Assembly: GCF_008831045.1 (NCBI RefSeq)
Contig: NZ_WAJS01000008.1
Location: 1 to 64,000 of the forward strand
Reading direction: 5' to 3'
Source of the DNA: Adlercreutzia muris
Lineage (GTDB): Bacteria; Actinomycetota; Coriobacteriia; Coriobacteriales; Eggerthellaceae
Length of the DNA stretch: 64,000 nucleotides
The notes under the pieces are model-generated. The model ran no database searches and was not told where the DNA came from. It saw only the letters and a list, made by a program, of their open reading frames with translations. Each line of letters opens with the position of its first letter. The stretch's first letter is position 1. A program made the position numbers and the translations under genes. Of the stretch, positions 42,390-50,901 are shown one piece after another.

Positions 42390-43703
42390 CTACAACCTCC
42401 TCGCCTTCCCCACGCGCTCGGCCGCGGGAACCGCCCCGACGGCCGTACCGTCGGCCAGCTCGTAGCCGGGCAGGATGTCGAGCAGGGGGCGCACCACAAA
42501 GTCGCGCTCACAGGCACGGGGGTGCGGCAGGGTGAGCTCGTCGTCGGAGGCCACGTACATCTGGTAGTCCACGATATCCAGGTCCAAGGTGCGCGGGCCG
42601 TTCTCCATGGTGCGCACGCGGCCAAAGGAGTTCTCGATGCCGTGGAGGTAGCCGAGCAGCTCCTTAGGCGGCAGCCCAGTGCGCAGCAGCACGACGGTGT
42701 TCACGAAGGCGTCCTGATCGGTATAGTAGGCCGGCTCGCTCTCGTAGAAGGGGGCCATGTCGATGATCTGGGTGTCCGGCAGGCCGCATAGCTGTCCCAC
42801 GGCGAGATTGATCTGGGCGATCTTCGCCTCGGTCTCCTCGCCGGGTTCGGCCACTAAAGCCACATTGGATCCCAGGCCCAGTACCACAGCCGGGCGCAGG
42901 TCGCCCAGGGCCGCTACCGTGAGGGGCACGTTGTGGGTGCGCACCACGCTCGCCCCCAGCTCGCAGGCGAGCAGTGCCTCGGCGGCCGAGGCCACGTCGC
43001 GCTCGTGGGGCTCTTCCACGCCGTAGGCGTAGCCCACGTAGCTCTTGCGGGAGGCGGCTACCATGACCGGATAGCCCAGGTGCACGAGCTCATGGAGGTT
43101 GCGCATGAGCTCGATGGTCTGCTTGGGGGTCTTCCCGAAGCCGGGACCCGGATCGATGCAGATGCGGGACCGGTCGACGCCCGCTTCCTCGAGGGCGGCG
43201 GCCGCATCGCGCAGGTAGTCGCGCACCTCGGCCACCACATCGTCGTAGACGGGGTTGTCCTGCATGGTCTTCGGCTCGCCGGCCATGTGCATCACCACGC
43301 AGCCGCAGCCGCTCTTCGCCGCGACCTGCGCCATGGCGGGATCGCGGAAGCCGGACACGTCGTTGACGATGGACGCGCCCGCGGCCAGGGCCCGGGAGGC
43401 CACCTCGGCGTGGCGCGTGTCCACCGACACGCACAGCCCGCGCTCGGCCAGGGCCGCGATCACGGCCCCGATGCGCTCCCATTCCTCGGCCGGGTCTACC
43501 GCATCGGAACCGGGGCGGGTGGACTCGCCGCCCACGTCGACGATGGCCGCGCCCGCGTCCACCATAGCCAGGGCGTGCTCCACCGCCGCGTCGGCATCCA
43601 GATAGAGGCCTCCGTCGGAGAACGAGTCGGGAGTGATGTTCAGAATGCCCATGACGATGGGCGTCGATGTATCGAAGTCGAAGCGACCGCAATGCCAAAT
43701 CAT
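42390..43703 (-). CDS. folP: Dihydropteroate synthase-HPPK fusion (FolP-FolK)
   Basis: Two consecutive folate-synthesis enzymes in one chain of 437 residues. Residues 1-~275 are dihydropteroate synthase: GILNITPDSFSDGG, VDVGGESTRPGSD, VNDVSGFRDP and ICIDPGPGFGKT. Residues ~280-437 are 6-hydroxymethyl-dihydropterin pyrophosphokinase: VLGLGSNVA, RTMENGPRTLDLDIVDYQ and LPHPRACERDFVVRPLLDI. Fusion would allow product transfer from HPPK to DHPS. The domain order is the reverse of the metabolic order. birA follows without a gap. Confidence 0.95.
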   Translation of the reverse strand: MIWHCGRFDFDTSTPIVMGILNITPDSFSDGGLYLDADAAVEHALAMVDAGAAIVDVGGESTRPGSDAVDPAEEWERIGAVIAALAERGLCVSVDTRHAEVASRALAAGASIVNDVSGFRDPAMAQVAAKSGCGCVVMHMAGEPKTMQDNPVYDDVVAEVRDYLRDAAAALEEAGVDRSRICIDPGPGFGKTPKQTIELMRNLHELVHLGYPVMVAASRKSYVGYAYGVEEPHERDVASAAEALLACELGASVVRTHNVPLTVAALGDLRPAVVLGLGSNVALVAEPGEETEAKIAQINLAVGQLCGLPDTQIIDMAPFYESEPAYYTDQDAFVNTVVLLRTGLPPKELLGYLHGIENSFGRVRTMENGPRTLDLDIVDYQMYVASDDELTLPHPRACERDFVVRPLLDILPGYELADGTAVGAVPAAERVGKARRL

Positions 43704-43830
43704 GAAGGGGACGTGCCTTTCCGTTTGCCAGCCTAAGCGCTCAGTGTAATGCCGACCTCGCCGCTTTTCGTTGACTTTCGGGCGAAAGGCCCGTGTACGA
43801 GCTCTGCGCGGGCGCCAAGAACGGGTGCGA

Positions 43831-43960
43831 GAAAAGAAGCGGCCCGGCTGGAGGGGGCCAGCCGGGCCAGAAGGAGGGGGGATGCGACTCTCTCAGGAGC
43901 CGCTTTCTGCTTTTCAGAGACAAAGCAGGCAAGTGATCGGAGGGGGTTGTCTCACTTGCT
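43831..43960 (-). ncRNA. Candidate C-rich small RNA with anti-Shine-Dalgarno motifs
   Basis: On the minus strand an extended -10 (TGTTATACT, -10 at 43972-43967) is followed by four consecutive hairpins. They are GCAAGTGA/TCACTTGC, CTGCTTT/AAAGCAG, GCGGCTC/GAGTCGC (one G-U pair) and a terminator stem GGCCCGGCTGG/CCAGCCGGGCC (43841-43868) with GCTTCTTTTC after it. C-rich unpaired stretches (CCCCCTCC in the first loop, CCCCCCCTCCTT before the terminator) are complementary to ribosome sites such as AAGGAGG. I see no ORF with a ribosome site. Size about 130 nt. Confidence 0.55.
43841..43868 (-). terminator. Strong hairpin terminator of the candidate small RNA
   Basis: 11-bp GC stem with a 6-base loop and a T-rich tail on the minus strand. 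Confidence 0.75.
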
Positions 43961-43972
43961 GGGCTCAGTATA

Positions 43973-44229
43973 ACAACCGCCCTTGAATTCCCTATGACGC
44001 GAAGGTGGGGAACTTGTGGATTCAACGGGTCATCTTTAAGCAATTCTTCAGAATTGAGAAGAATTCCCATCAGCGGTAACAACCCGTCGACGCCGTTGCG
44101 ACGGTCGCGGAAGCGAGGTCCGGGCACCCCCTCCCGAGCCGCCGGGACACCCTCGCTGCGAACTTCGCGCCCGGCCCCCGGAAGCGCCCGGCGCCGTGCC
44201 TCCGAGAGGCCGCGCCGCGCTGGCGACTC
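43973..44229. other. Gene-free stretch downstream of galU
   Basis: No gene seen. An AT-rich dyad, AATTCTTC-8-GAAGAATT (44042-44065), stands out from the GC-rich surroundings and lies about 70 bases upstream of the small-RNA promoter on the minus strand. It may be a regulator site. Confidence 0.4.
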
Positions 44230-45042
44230 CTAGCCGTTTTTCCGCTGGAACAGAATGTTGTTGGTCTCGAGCCAGCTCTCCACCGTGCCGGTGTCGAAGC
44301 CGTCGGCCGGATCCACCACGAGCGCGTACAGCTCCTCCTCGGCGAGCACCGCGTCCAGCGCGTCGGTCAGCTGGATCTCGCCGCCCACGCCGGGCTGAAC
44401 ATCGGCCAGAAGCTCCATGACCCTCGGCGAGAGCAGGTAGCGGCCGAACACGGCCAGGTTGCTGGGGGCATCCTCCAGCGCCGGCTTCTCCACCAGCGAG
44501 TCCACCTTCCACACATCGTCGGCCACAGCCGCGCCGGCGATGACGCCGAAGCGGCTCACCTCGTCGTCGGGCACGGGCATGACGGCGATGACGCTCGCGC
44601 CGCCGTGGGCGTCCGACACCGCCTTCATGGCCGGCAGCATCTTGTTATCGGGCACGAGCACATCGCCCAGCAGCACGTAGAAGGGCTCGCCGGCGCAGGC
44701 CTCGGCGGCGCAGCGCACTGCATGGCCGAGGCCCAGGGCCTCTTCCTGGTACACGTAGCTCACCGGGTAGTTGCCCACGGCCTCCACGGCATCGGCGTAG
44801 CCATCCTTGCCGCGCTCGCGCAGCAGGGCCACCAGTTCGGGGTTCGGGGAGAAATGCTCCTCGATGGCCCGCTTCTCGCGGCTGTTGATGATGACGACCC
44901 CATCGGCCCCGGAGGCCAGGCCCTCCTCCACCACGTACTGGATGGCCGGACGGTCCACCACCAGCAGCATCTCCTTAGGCTGGGCCTTCGTAGCCGGCAG
45001 GAAGCGGGTGCCGAGCCCCGCCGCGGGAATGAGAGCCTTCAC
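44230..45042 (-). CDS. galU: UTP-glucose-1-phosphate uridylyltransferase
   Basis: Makes UDP-glucose for envelope polysaccharides. 270 residues with the nucleotidyltransferase signature AAGLGTRFLPATKAQPKEML, the active-site DKP-like segments LVEKPALEDAPSN and GEIQLTDALD. It starts at a GTG (45042) with AGGAGAAAGG upstream. Confidence 0.95.
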   Translation of the reverse strand: MKALIPAAGLGTRFLPATKAQPKEMLLVVDRPAIQYVVEEGLASGADGVVIINSREKRAIEEHFSPNPELVALLRERGKDGYADAVEAVGNYPVSYVYQEEALGLGHAVRCAAEACAGEPFYVLLGDVLVPDNKMLPAMKAVSDAHGGASVIAVMPVPDDEVSRFGVIAGAAVADDVWKVDSLVEKPALEDAPSNLAVFGRYLLSPRVMELLADVQPGVGGEIQLTDALDAVLAEEELYALVVDPADGFDTGTVESWLETNNILFQRKNG

Positions 45043-45141
45043 GTGAGCGCCTTTCTCCTAGAGGGCCCGCGCCAAACGGGGCCCGCGTCTTCGCATGTCG
45101 TCGGCCCATGATACTACAGGATGTGCGCTATACTTACGGCC

Positions 45142-46125
45142 ATGGAAAACGAAAACGGGCAACATACCGACCCCATTCCCGACGAGGCCTTCGTCCAGCT
45201 CCGCGCCGCCGAAGCCGGCAAGCCGGCCGCCGTGCGCTTCCTCGCCTTCAACACCGTGGTGGATATCGAGGCCTACGGCGAGGACGGGGCCTGCGCGGCC
45301 GCCTTCGACGAGGCCCGCGCCCTCTGCCGCACCTACGAGCGCCTGTTCAGCCGCACGCTCCCCCACTCCGACATCGCCCGCGTGAACGGCGCCGGCGGTG
45401 CGGCGGTGGCCGTGGACCCCCTCACCTACGACCTGCTCTCGCGCGCCGCCGCCTACTGCGCGGCCAGCGAGGGCGCCTTCGATATCACCGTGGGGCCGGC
45501 CGTTCGCCTGTGGAACTTCCACGAGGGCACCGTGCCCGACCCCGATGCCCTGGCCGAGGCCGTGCGCCACGTGGACTGGCGCCAGCTGAAGCTGTGGAAG
45601 GAGGGCGGCGCCTGCCTCGCCCGGCTGGCCGATCCGGCAGCCGCCGTGGATGCGGGCGGCATTGCCAAGGGCTGGATCGCCGACCGGCTCATCGACGCCC
45701 TGGCCGCCCACGACCTGGGCGGCATCATCGTGAACCTGGGCGGCAACGTGGCCGTGCGCGGGGCGAAGCCTTCGGGCGAGCCCTGGGGCATCGGGGTGCG
45801 CAACCCGGCCGACCCGGCCACCCTGCTCGGCGCCGTGCCCCTGGCCGCGGGATCGGCCGTCACGAGCGGCATCTACGAGCGCTGCTTCACCGCCCCCGAC
45901 GGCACCTTCTACCACCATATCCTGGACCCGCGCACCGGCATGCCCGCCGAAACGGATGTGGCCGGCGTGACCGTCATCTGCGAGCAGTCCATCGACGCCG
46001 AGGGGTTCTCCACCACCCTGCTCGCCCTGGGAACCGAGCGCGGTCGTGCCCTCGTGCAACGGCACCCGGAAATTCTGCAGGCCTTCTTCGTGGATCGGGA
46101 GGGGCGCATCACCCCGGCCCGCTAA
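45142..46125 (+). CDS. apbE: FAD:protein FMN transferase (ApbE)
   Basis: Covalently attaches FMN from FAD to Thr/Ser of flavin-carrier proteins. 327 residues with family blocks AGGIAKGWIADRL, NLGGNVAVRG, VTSGIYERCF and HHILDPRTGMPAE. No signal peptide or lipobox is visible, so it should act in the cytoplasm. I choose the ATG at 45142: TATACT (45129-45134) ends seven bases before it and there is no ribosome site, so the mRNA is probably leaderless. Its likely client is the FMN-binding lipoprotein at 49915-50556. Confidence 0.94.
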   Translation: MENENGQHTDPIPDEAFVQLRAAEAGKPAAVRFLAFNTVVDIEAYGEDGACAAAFDEARALCRTYERLFSRTLPHSDIARVNGAGGAAVAVDPLTYDLLSRAAAYCAASEGAFDITVGPAVRLWNFHEGTVPDPDALAEAVRHVDWRQLKLWKEGGACLARLADPAAAVDAGGIAKGWIADRLIDALAAHDLGGIIVNLGGNVAVRGAKPSGEPWGIGVRNPADPATLLGAVPLAAGSAVTSGIYERCFTAPDGTFYHHILDPRTGMPAETDVAGVTVICEQSIDAEGFSTTLLALGTERGRALVQRHPEILQAFFVDREGRITPAR

Positions 46126-46250
46126 GGCCCCTGCGGTCTTTCGTGCCTCCAGCCCGCACGCACCCCTGCGATCTTCCCATCCCGCGCTGCGATTCGCTCG
46201 CACCTCTGTGGTCTTTCGTCCTAGCCGTTTCCGCCGCCCGCCCGGAGCGC

Positions 46251-46256
46251 TATAAT
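46251..46256 (+). promoter_or_regulatory. -10 box of the tandem MarR gene
   Basis: Perfect TATAAT, 42 bases before the GTG start. The overlapping TTGTTACAGTAATGAA has partial dyad symmetry and could be an autoregulatory MarR site. Confidence 0.5.
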
Positions 46257-46297
46257 TGTTACAGTAATGAACTATTCCCGAGGCAAGGAGCCGGGCT

Positions 46298-47227
46298 GTG
46301 GGCGCCACTTCCGAAAAAGACAAGTTCAACCTGGACTCCACCTATTTCGTGGCATTCGAGATGGCCCACGAGGCCCTGGCCCGGGGCTTGGCCGCCGCCA
46401 GCGATTTGAACATCACCCAGTACCGGGTGCTCACCAAGCTGCTGCAAGCCGGCGAGGCCGTGAACCAGGGCGCCCTAGGAAAGCTCCTCGGCATGAAGCC
46501 CAACGGCATCACCCAGGCCGTGGATGCGTTGGAGGCCCGGGGGCTCGCGACCCGGGAGAGCGGCCGGGCCGACGGGCGCACCCGCTTCCTGCGCGTCACC
46601 GATGCCGGCGCGGCCCACGTCGCCGCCGTGAACGAGGCCCTCGTCGAAAGCCTCTACGAGCACTTCCCCACGGCCGACCCCACCTATCGCACCATTTTGG
46701 AGGCGGCCGTGGCGGCGGCGGCCCAGATCGAGCCGCCGCTGAATTCGGAGATGGCCAACCGCTTCCCCGCCACCCGCTCCCTCGTGTCCATCGAGCTTTT
46801 GCGGGCCGAGACCGAGCGAACCCTGCGCGAGGCCACGGGCGCCTCGTTCAACGAGTGCCGCATCGTACAGCGCCTGAGCGAGACCGACCGCCCCGAGCGC
46901 GTCGGCGAGCTGGCATGCGCCCTGCACCTGTCCCCGGTGAACGCCGCCCGGGCCACCGAGCGCCTCGTCGGGCGCGGCTGGGCGCGGCGCCTGAAGTCGC
47001 CCGCCGACAAGAAGGCGGTCTACGTGGCCCTCACCGACGAGGGCGTCTACCAGGGGTTCCTCATCAGCGCCACGGTAAACGAGCTGGCCGCCACGAAGCT
47101 GTGGGCCCACCTCACCCCCGGCCAGCGCGAGGCCATCGAGCGCGTCGGCCACGTTGTGGTGGCCGAGCTGGACGCCCGCCGCCAAGCAAAGGAGCAGGCC
47201 GCCTACGACCTGCTCCAGGAAATCTAG
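46298..47227 (+). CDS. Tandem MarR-family transcriptional regulator
   Basis: 309 residues, about twice the usual MarR length. It has two winged-helix units in sequence: NQGALGKLLGMKPNGITQAV with wing RADGRTRFLRVTDAG (about 65-110), and RVGELACALHLSPVNAARAT with wing SPADKKAVYVALTDEG (about 205-250). It may bind as a single-chain pseudo-dimer. Start at GTG 46298, with AAGGAG seven bases upstream. It lies between apbE and the flavin oxidoreductase genes, so it may control them. Confidence 0.85.
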   Translation: MGATSEKDKFNLDSTYFVAFEMAHEALARGLAAASDLNITQYRVLTKLLQAGEAVNQGALGKLLGMKPNGITQAVDALEARGLATRESGRADGRTRFLRVTDAGAAHVAAVNEALVESLYEHFPTADPTYRTILEAAVAAAAQIEPPLNSEMANRFPATRSLVSIELLRAETERTLREATGASFNECRIVQRLSETDRPERVGELACALHLSPVNAARATERLVGRGWARRLKSPADKKAVYVALTDEGVYQGFLISATVNELAATKLWAHLTPGQREAIERVGHVVVAELDARRQAKEQAAYDLLQEI

Positions 47228-47243
47228 AGCATTTCGCCGCCCG

Positions 47244-48014
47244 CTACGACAGCGCCGCCTTTGGCTGCACCGGCGCGCTCGCCTTCGGTACCGGAGCGCC
47301 CTCCTGCCTGCGGATAAGGGCCGCGGCGCCAAAGAGCAGGACCACGTTCACGATCAGGTCGGCCGCCACCCAGCCGCCAAGGGCCGGCAGGCTCACCGTC
47401 GCCACGTTCAGGGCCGAGAAGGTGCCCACCGTGAGCACCATGACCACCGCGCCGCAGGCCGCGCAGGCCACGATGAGGGCCGCCGCCAGGGAATGCCCCG
47501 CGCGGGCGCGGGCCACGCAGACGCACACCACCATCGACGCCGCACCGAGCAACGTGCCCAGGAAGGCCGCGAAGACGATAACGCCCAGCACGATGACGGG
47601 CAGCCCCGGCAGCTTCGAGCTCATGGAGCCCACCTGCACCGCCGACAGGATGCCGAGCACCACCACGACCAGGCACACGACGGCCGCAAGCGCCGTGGCC
47701 CAGCCCCACAGAAACGCCGTTGCCGGGCGCGGGCGACCGTCGCCGCGGGCCGCAAGGACCCCGTAGAGCACCGCGCCGGCCGTGGACACCACAAGCGCCA
47801 GCCCTGCCGCGAACAGGAAGGCCACGAAGGCCGAGCCCGTGAGGATGGAGCAGATCACATCCAAAATGGGCACGCCCGAGGCCGAGATGTAGTCGAAGGC
47901 GAGCACGCCGGTGCCCCCGGCCACGGTAAGCCCGATGCGGGCCAGAATCGCTATCACGAGCGCCATGGCGTACAGCGTGAGGAACGGCCGCGCCATTGCT
48001 TTCATATCGTTCAT
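47244..48014 (-). CDS. Integral membrane protein of unknown function
   Basis: 256 residues from MNDMKAMARPFLTLY (48014), with AAGGAG seven bases upstream. About six hydrophobic segments (for example ALVIAILARIGLTVAGG, AAVVCLVVVVLGILSA, VILGVIVFAAFLGTLLGAA) and a short basic tail. I do not recognise a family. It lies 64 bases downstream of the FAD oxidoreductase on the same strand, so it could be a membrane partner such as a quinol-side electron donor, although no heme or Fe-S ligands are visible. Confidence 0.7.
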   Translation of the reverse strand: MNDMKAMARPFLTLYAMALVIAILARIGLTVAGGTGVLAFDYISASGVPILDVICSILTGSAFVAFLFAAGLALVVSTAGAVLYGVLAARGDGRPRPATAFLWGWATALAAVVCLVVVVLGILSAVQVGSMSSKLPGLPVIVLGVIVFAAFLGTLLGAASMVVCVCVARARAGHSLAAALIVACAACGAVVMVLTVGTFSALNVATVSLPALGGWVAADLIVNVVLLFGAAALIRRQEGAPVPKASAPVQPKAALS

Positions 48015-48077
48015 AGTCAGCTCCTTCCGAAGCACTCCCGCGGAGCGCCTTGCGCCCCGCGCGTTCCAAGCGCGCCC

Positions 48078-49922
48078 TTAGGCCTCGCCCATCTCGTTTT
48101 CCACCGCCGAGGTGCCGCAGAGGTACCCGCCGCAGAACGCCAGGCCCACATCCCCCATGAGCGAGCCCAGGATGGGGTCGCCGATGTAGCTGTTCTCGCC
48201 GCAGGCGCCGCCCGCGGTGTGCCAGCCGGCGTAGAGCCCCGGGATGATGCGGCCGTTCACACCCACCACCTGCATCTGGTCGTTGATGAGCAGGCCAGCC
48301 TTGGTGCCGTAGAGGTTGCCGCCGATGCGGCAGCCGTAGAAGGGCGGCTCGGTGATGGCGTGCAGCCACTCGGGCGGCATGGGGTACATGAAGTCGTCCT
48401 CGCCCCGCTCGCAGGCCTCGTTCCACTTCGCCACCGCCTCGGTGAGCACCCCCTCGGCCAGGCCCAGATCGGCCTCCAGCTCCTCCAGGGTGTCGCGGCG
48501 CTTCAGCACGTCGGCCTCGATGGCGTCGGCCACGCCGTGGTGCCAGTCGCGGTAGTGCTCGGGCACCTTCTCGATCTGCTCCAGATCGGGGGTCAGCAGC
48601 TTGCGGCAGTGCTCCTGGGCGAACCCGGCCAGATGATCCTCGTAATTCGCGTCGAAGACGATGTAGGAGCGGTGGCCCGGCGGGGTCATTTGAATAGTGG
48701 CCAAGTCGCCCAGGGCGTAGATGGCGTTGGCGCCGTCCTCGGCCACGCGGGAGTCCATGTAGCGCAGGCGGTTGCCACAGCGGTCGATGGTCAACCACGG
48801 CTGGCGCGACAGCTGGGTCATGCCGTCGTAGAGGAACCGCGCCCAGGTGCCGCCCTCGGCCTGCCAGTCCACGCCACCGTCGAAAGAGGCGGAGCTGTTG
48901 AAGCCGGACACATCGGCCCCCACTCCGAGCCCCATGCGGAAGCACTCGCCAGTTTCGCCGGCCGTCAGATAGCTGGAGGCGCAGCCCATGGCCGCCGTGG
49001 GGATGTACTTGTCCAGTAGCGCCTTGTTGTTGCAGAAGCCGCCGGCCGTGAGGATGACGGCGCGCTTCGCGTGGATGAACTTCTCCGCGCCGTAGTCCTC
49101 ATTCACCACGACGCCCACGATGCGCCCGTCCCCGTCCTGCACGAGGGCCGCCGCCGGGCTCTGGAAGTGGAAGTCCACCCCGTGCTTGTAGCCGTAGTTG
49201 TACATGGCGTCAGTGGCGTCCTTCATCTTCAGCACGTGGTGGTCCAGGGTCGAGCGCTTGGGGGCCACGTACACGGGCACCTCGCCCAGACGCCAGTGCA
49301 CGCCGCAGTCGGCCATCCAATCGAGGCTCTTGCCCCCTTCCTCGGCGATCTTGTAGATGAGCTTGGGGTCGGCCGCGTAGTGGTACTCGTCCATGGCCCA
49401 GTCGGTGAGGGCCTGGGGCGAGAAGGGGTAGCTCGGGAAGGCGAACTTCTTCTCCTCCTGGCCGGAGTAGCCACCGAGGATGCCGCACATGCCCGCCTCC
49501 TGGGCGTTGCCGCCGGGAAGCCCCATGGCCTCCACGCAGATGACCTCGGCCCCCAGCTCGCAGGCGCGGGCCGCGGCGTTCAGGCCACCGCCCCCGGCGC
49601 CCACCACGCAGATGTCGCACTCGTAGTCCCACGCCGCAGGCACGTCCCGAGGCGGAATGGGCGTGGCGTCGTTGGCGGGGAAGCTCGCGGCATCATGCTC
49701 GCGGTAGGTGCCGTCGGCGGCGCTCGCGTTGGTGGCATGGCTCGGGTTGGGGGCGGCCACAGGGTCGCCCTCCCGCGTCCAGTCGCCCCGGCGCTCGGCG
49801 CTCGCGGCGAGGGCCGCCTCGGGAGTAAGTAGCCCCGCGGCAGCGGCCCCGGCCGCGGCCAGGGCCGATCCGGTCAGAAAGGCGCGGCGCGAGAGGGCGC
49901 CGGTGGCAGAAGACTTACTCAC
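48078..49922 (-). CDS. Tat-exported FAD-binding oxidoreductase
   Basis: Fumarate-reductase flavoprotein-like enzyme, 614 residues. The twin-arginine signal is SRRAFLTG (Arg12-Arg13) followed by an Ala-rich helix with a likely cut after EAALAA, so a soluble exported protein. The FAD fold is CDICVVGAGGGGLNAAARAC, the C-terminal block is GRIIPGLYAGWHTAGGACGE. There is no FMN-binding or heme domain in the chain. The preceding gene, overlapping by 8 bases, encodes an FMN-binding lipoprotein that can supply electrons. The substrate is unknown. Confidence 0.92.
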   Translation of the reverse strand: MSKSSATGALSRRAFLTGSALAAAGAAAAGLLTPEAALAASAERRGDWTREGDPVAAPNPSHATNASAADGTYREHDAASFPANDATPIPPRDVPAAWDYECDICVVGAGGGGLNAAARACELGAEVICVEAMGLPGGNAQEAGMCGILGGYSGQEEKKFAFPSYPFSPQALTDWAMDEYHYAADPKLIYKIAEEGGKSLDWMADCGVHWRLGEVPVYVAPKRSTLDHHVLKMKDATDAMYNYGYKHGVDFHFQSPAAALVQDGDGRIVGVVVNEDYGAEKFIHAKRAVILTAGGFCNNKALLDKYIPTAAMGCASSYLTAGETGECFRMGLGVGADVSGFNSSASFDGGVDWQAEGGTWARFLYDGMTQLSRQPWLTIDRCGNRLRYMDSRVAEDGANAIYALGDLATIQMTPPGHRSYIVFDANYEDHLAGFAQEHCRKLLTPDLEQIEKVPEHYRDWHHGVADAIEADVLKRRDTLEELEADLGLAEGVLTEAVAKWNEACERGEDDFMYPMPPEWLHAITEPPFYGCRIGGNLYGTKAGLLINDQMQVVGVNGRIIPGLYAGWHTAGGACGENSYIGDPILGSLMGDVGLAFCGGYLCGTSAVENEMGEA

Positions 49923-50556
49923 GGCTCTTCACCTCCTGATTGTTGGCGGGCGCGGCGGCGTCGGCTGCGGCAGCACCCTCGCCAGATGCGGCGCCGGCCC
50001 CATCGGCTGCGGCACCGTCGGTCTCGCCATCGGCCGCACCCCCCGGTGCGTCCGCGCCGGCACCCGCAACGGCGCTGTCGGCCGCCCGGCCGGTCTGGGC
50101 CTGGGCGAGGGCATCCTCCACGGCCTGTTTCACCCCGGCCGTGGTGATGGTGGCCCCGGCGATGGCATCGATGTCGGCGCCCTGGGCCGCCTCGATCATG
50201 GCGGCGTAGCGTCCGTCGCGGATGGCCTCGTAGCCCCCGCGGCTCTGACTCTCGCCGTCCTGGGCGGTCTCCAAGCATGTCAGGCGCCCGTCGTCCACGA
50301 GCAGCGTCACGGAGATCCAGCCCTCCATGCCGCGGCCGTGCCCCGTGTACACCCCATCGTGCAGATCGCCCTCGGCCCGGGCCGCCCCCGTCGCGGTCAC
50401 CTCGGCCGCCCAGGGGTCCTCGGTATGCAGGGCCAGCTGCTCGGCCGTAGCCGCATCCTTGGAACCGGAGCCCTCGAAGCTGGCCCCGCATCCGGAAAGT
50501 CCCAGCACGAGCGCCGTGGCGCCACAGAGCGCCGCCGTTGTCCTCACGCCGTTCAT
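49915..50556 (-). CDS. FMN-binding domain lipoprotein
   Basis: 213 residues from MNGVRTTAALCGA (50556), with GGAGGG five bases upstream. Signal peptide with lipobox GLSGC (Cys23), then one FMN-binding domain (YTGHGRGMEGWISVTLLVDDG) and the flavinylation site AGATIT (133-138). ApbE normally modifies the last Thr of (S/T)GAT-x-T; here the first residue is Ala. The C-terminal ~60 residues are Ala/Gly/Asp rich and probably a flexible tether. It overlaps the FAD oxidoreductase gene by 8 bases. Confidence 0.92.
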   Translation of the reverse strand: MNGVRTTAALCGATALVLGLSGCGASFEGSGSKDAATAEQLALHTEDPWAAEVTATGAARAEGDLHDGVYTGHGRGMEGWISVTLLVDDGRLTCLETAQDGESQSRGGYEAIRDGRYAAMIEAAQGADIDAIAGATITTAGVKQAVEDALAQAQTGRAADSAVAGAGADAPGGAADGETDGAAADGAGAASGEGAAAADAAAPANNQEVKSRE

Positions 50557-50901
50557 AGTCCCTCCAATCATTCGCCGTTGTTGGACTGATATTTCTTCAT
50601 GAAAGTTTTCTTTTATTTACAATCATGAACTTATTGCTGCGGAGCATATCAGCGTTTTACCCGTATAGCAAGGATATATTGACGAAATTTAACATTCCGT
50701 CAACTACTACCAAATTGATAATTTATGGATATTGACTGAAGATACGAAGGCGAGTAAGGTACGGGACAACGACCGCAAGCATCCCTTGCGCAGCCGTCGC
50801 GGCCGAGTCGGAGACGCGGGCCGGAAGGCGCACCCGCGCCCGCCGATCCGCCCCGGCCGCGACGAGCTTCCCTACCCGGTATCTAATAAGGAGGGATACC
50901 C
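50557..50901. promoter_or_regulatory. AT-rich divergent regulatory region
   Basis: No gene. AT-rich against the surroundings. It holds two TCATGA sites 26 bases apart (50597-50602 and 50623-50628), placed before the FMN-lipoprotein gene, and a TTGACG-13-CGTCAA dyad (50679-50703) facing the DUF5692-type gene. The last 150 bases before that gene are GC-rich. These are candidate operators; the regulator is unknown. Confidence 0.45.

Noticed and set aside
43741-44127. 128-codon minus-strand frame between folP-folK and galU
   Set aside because: No ribosome site, Pro/Ser/Arg-rich and passes through the hairpins of the candidate small RNA and its terminator.
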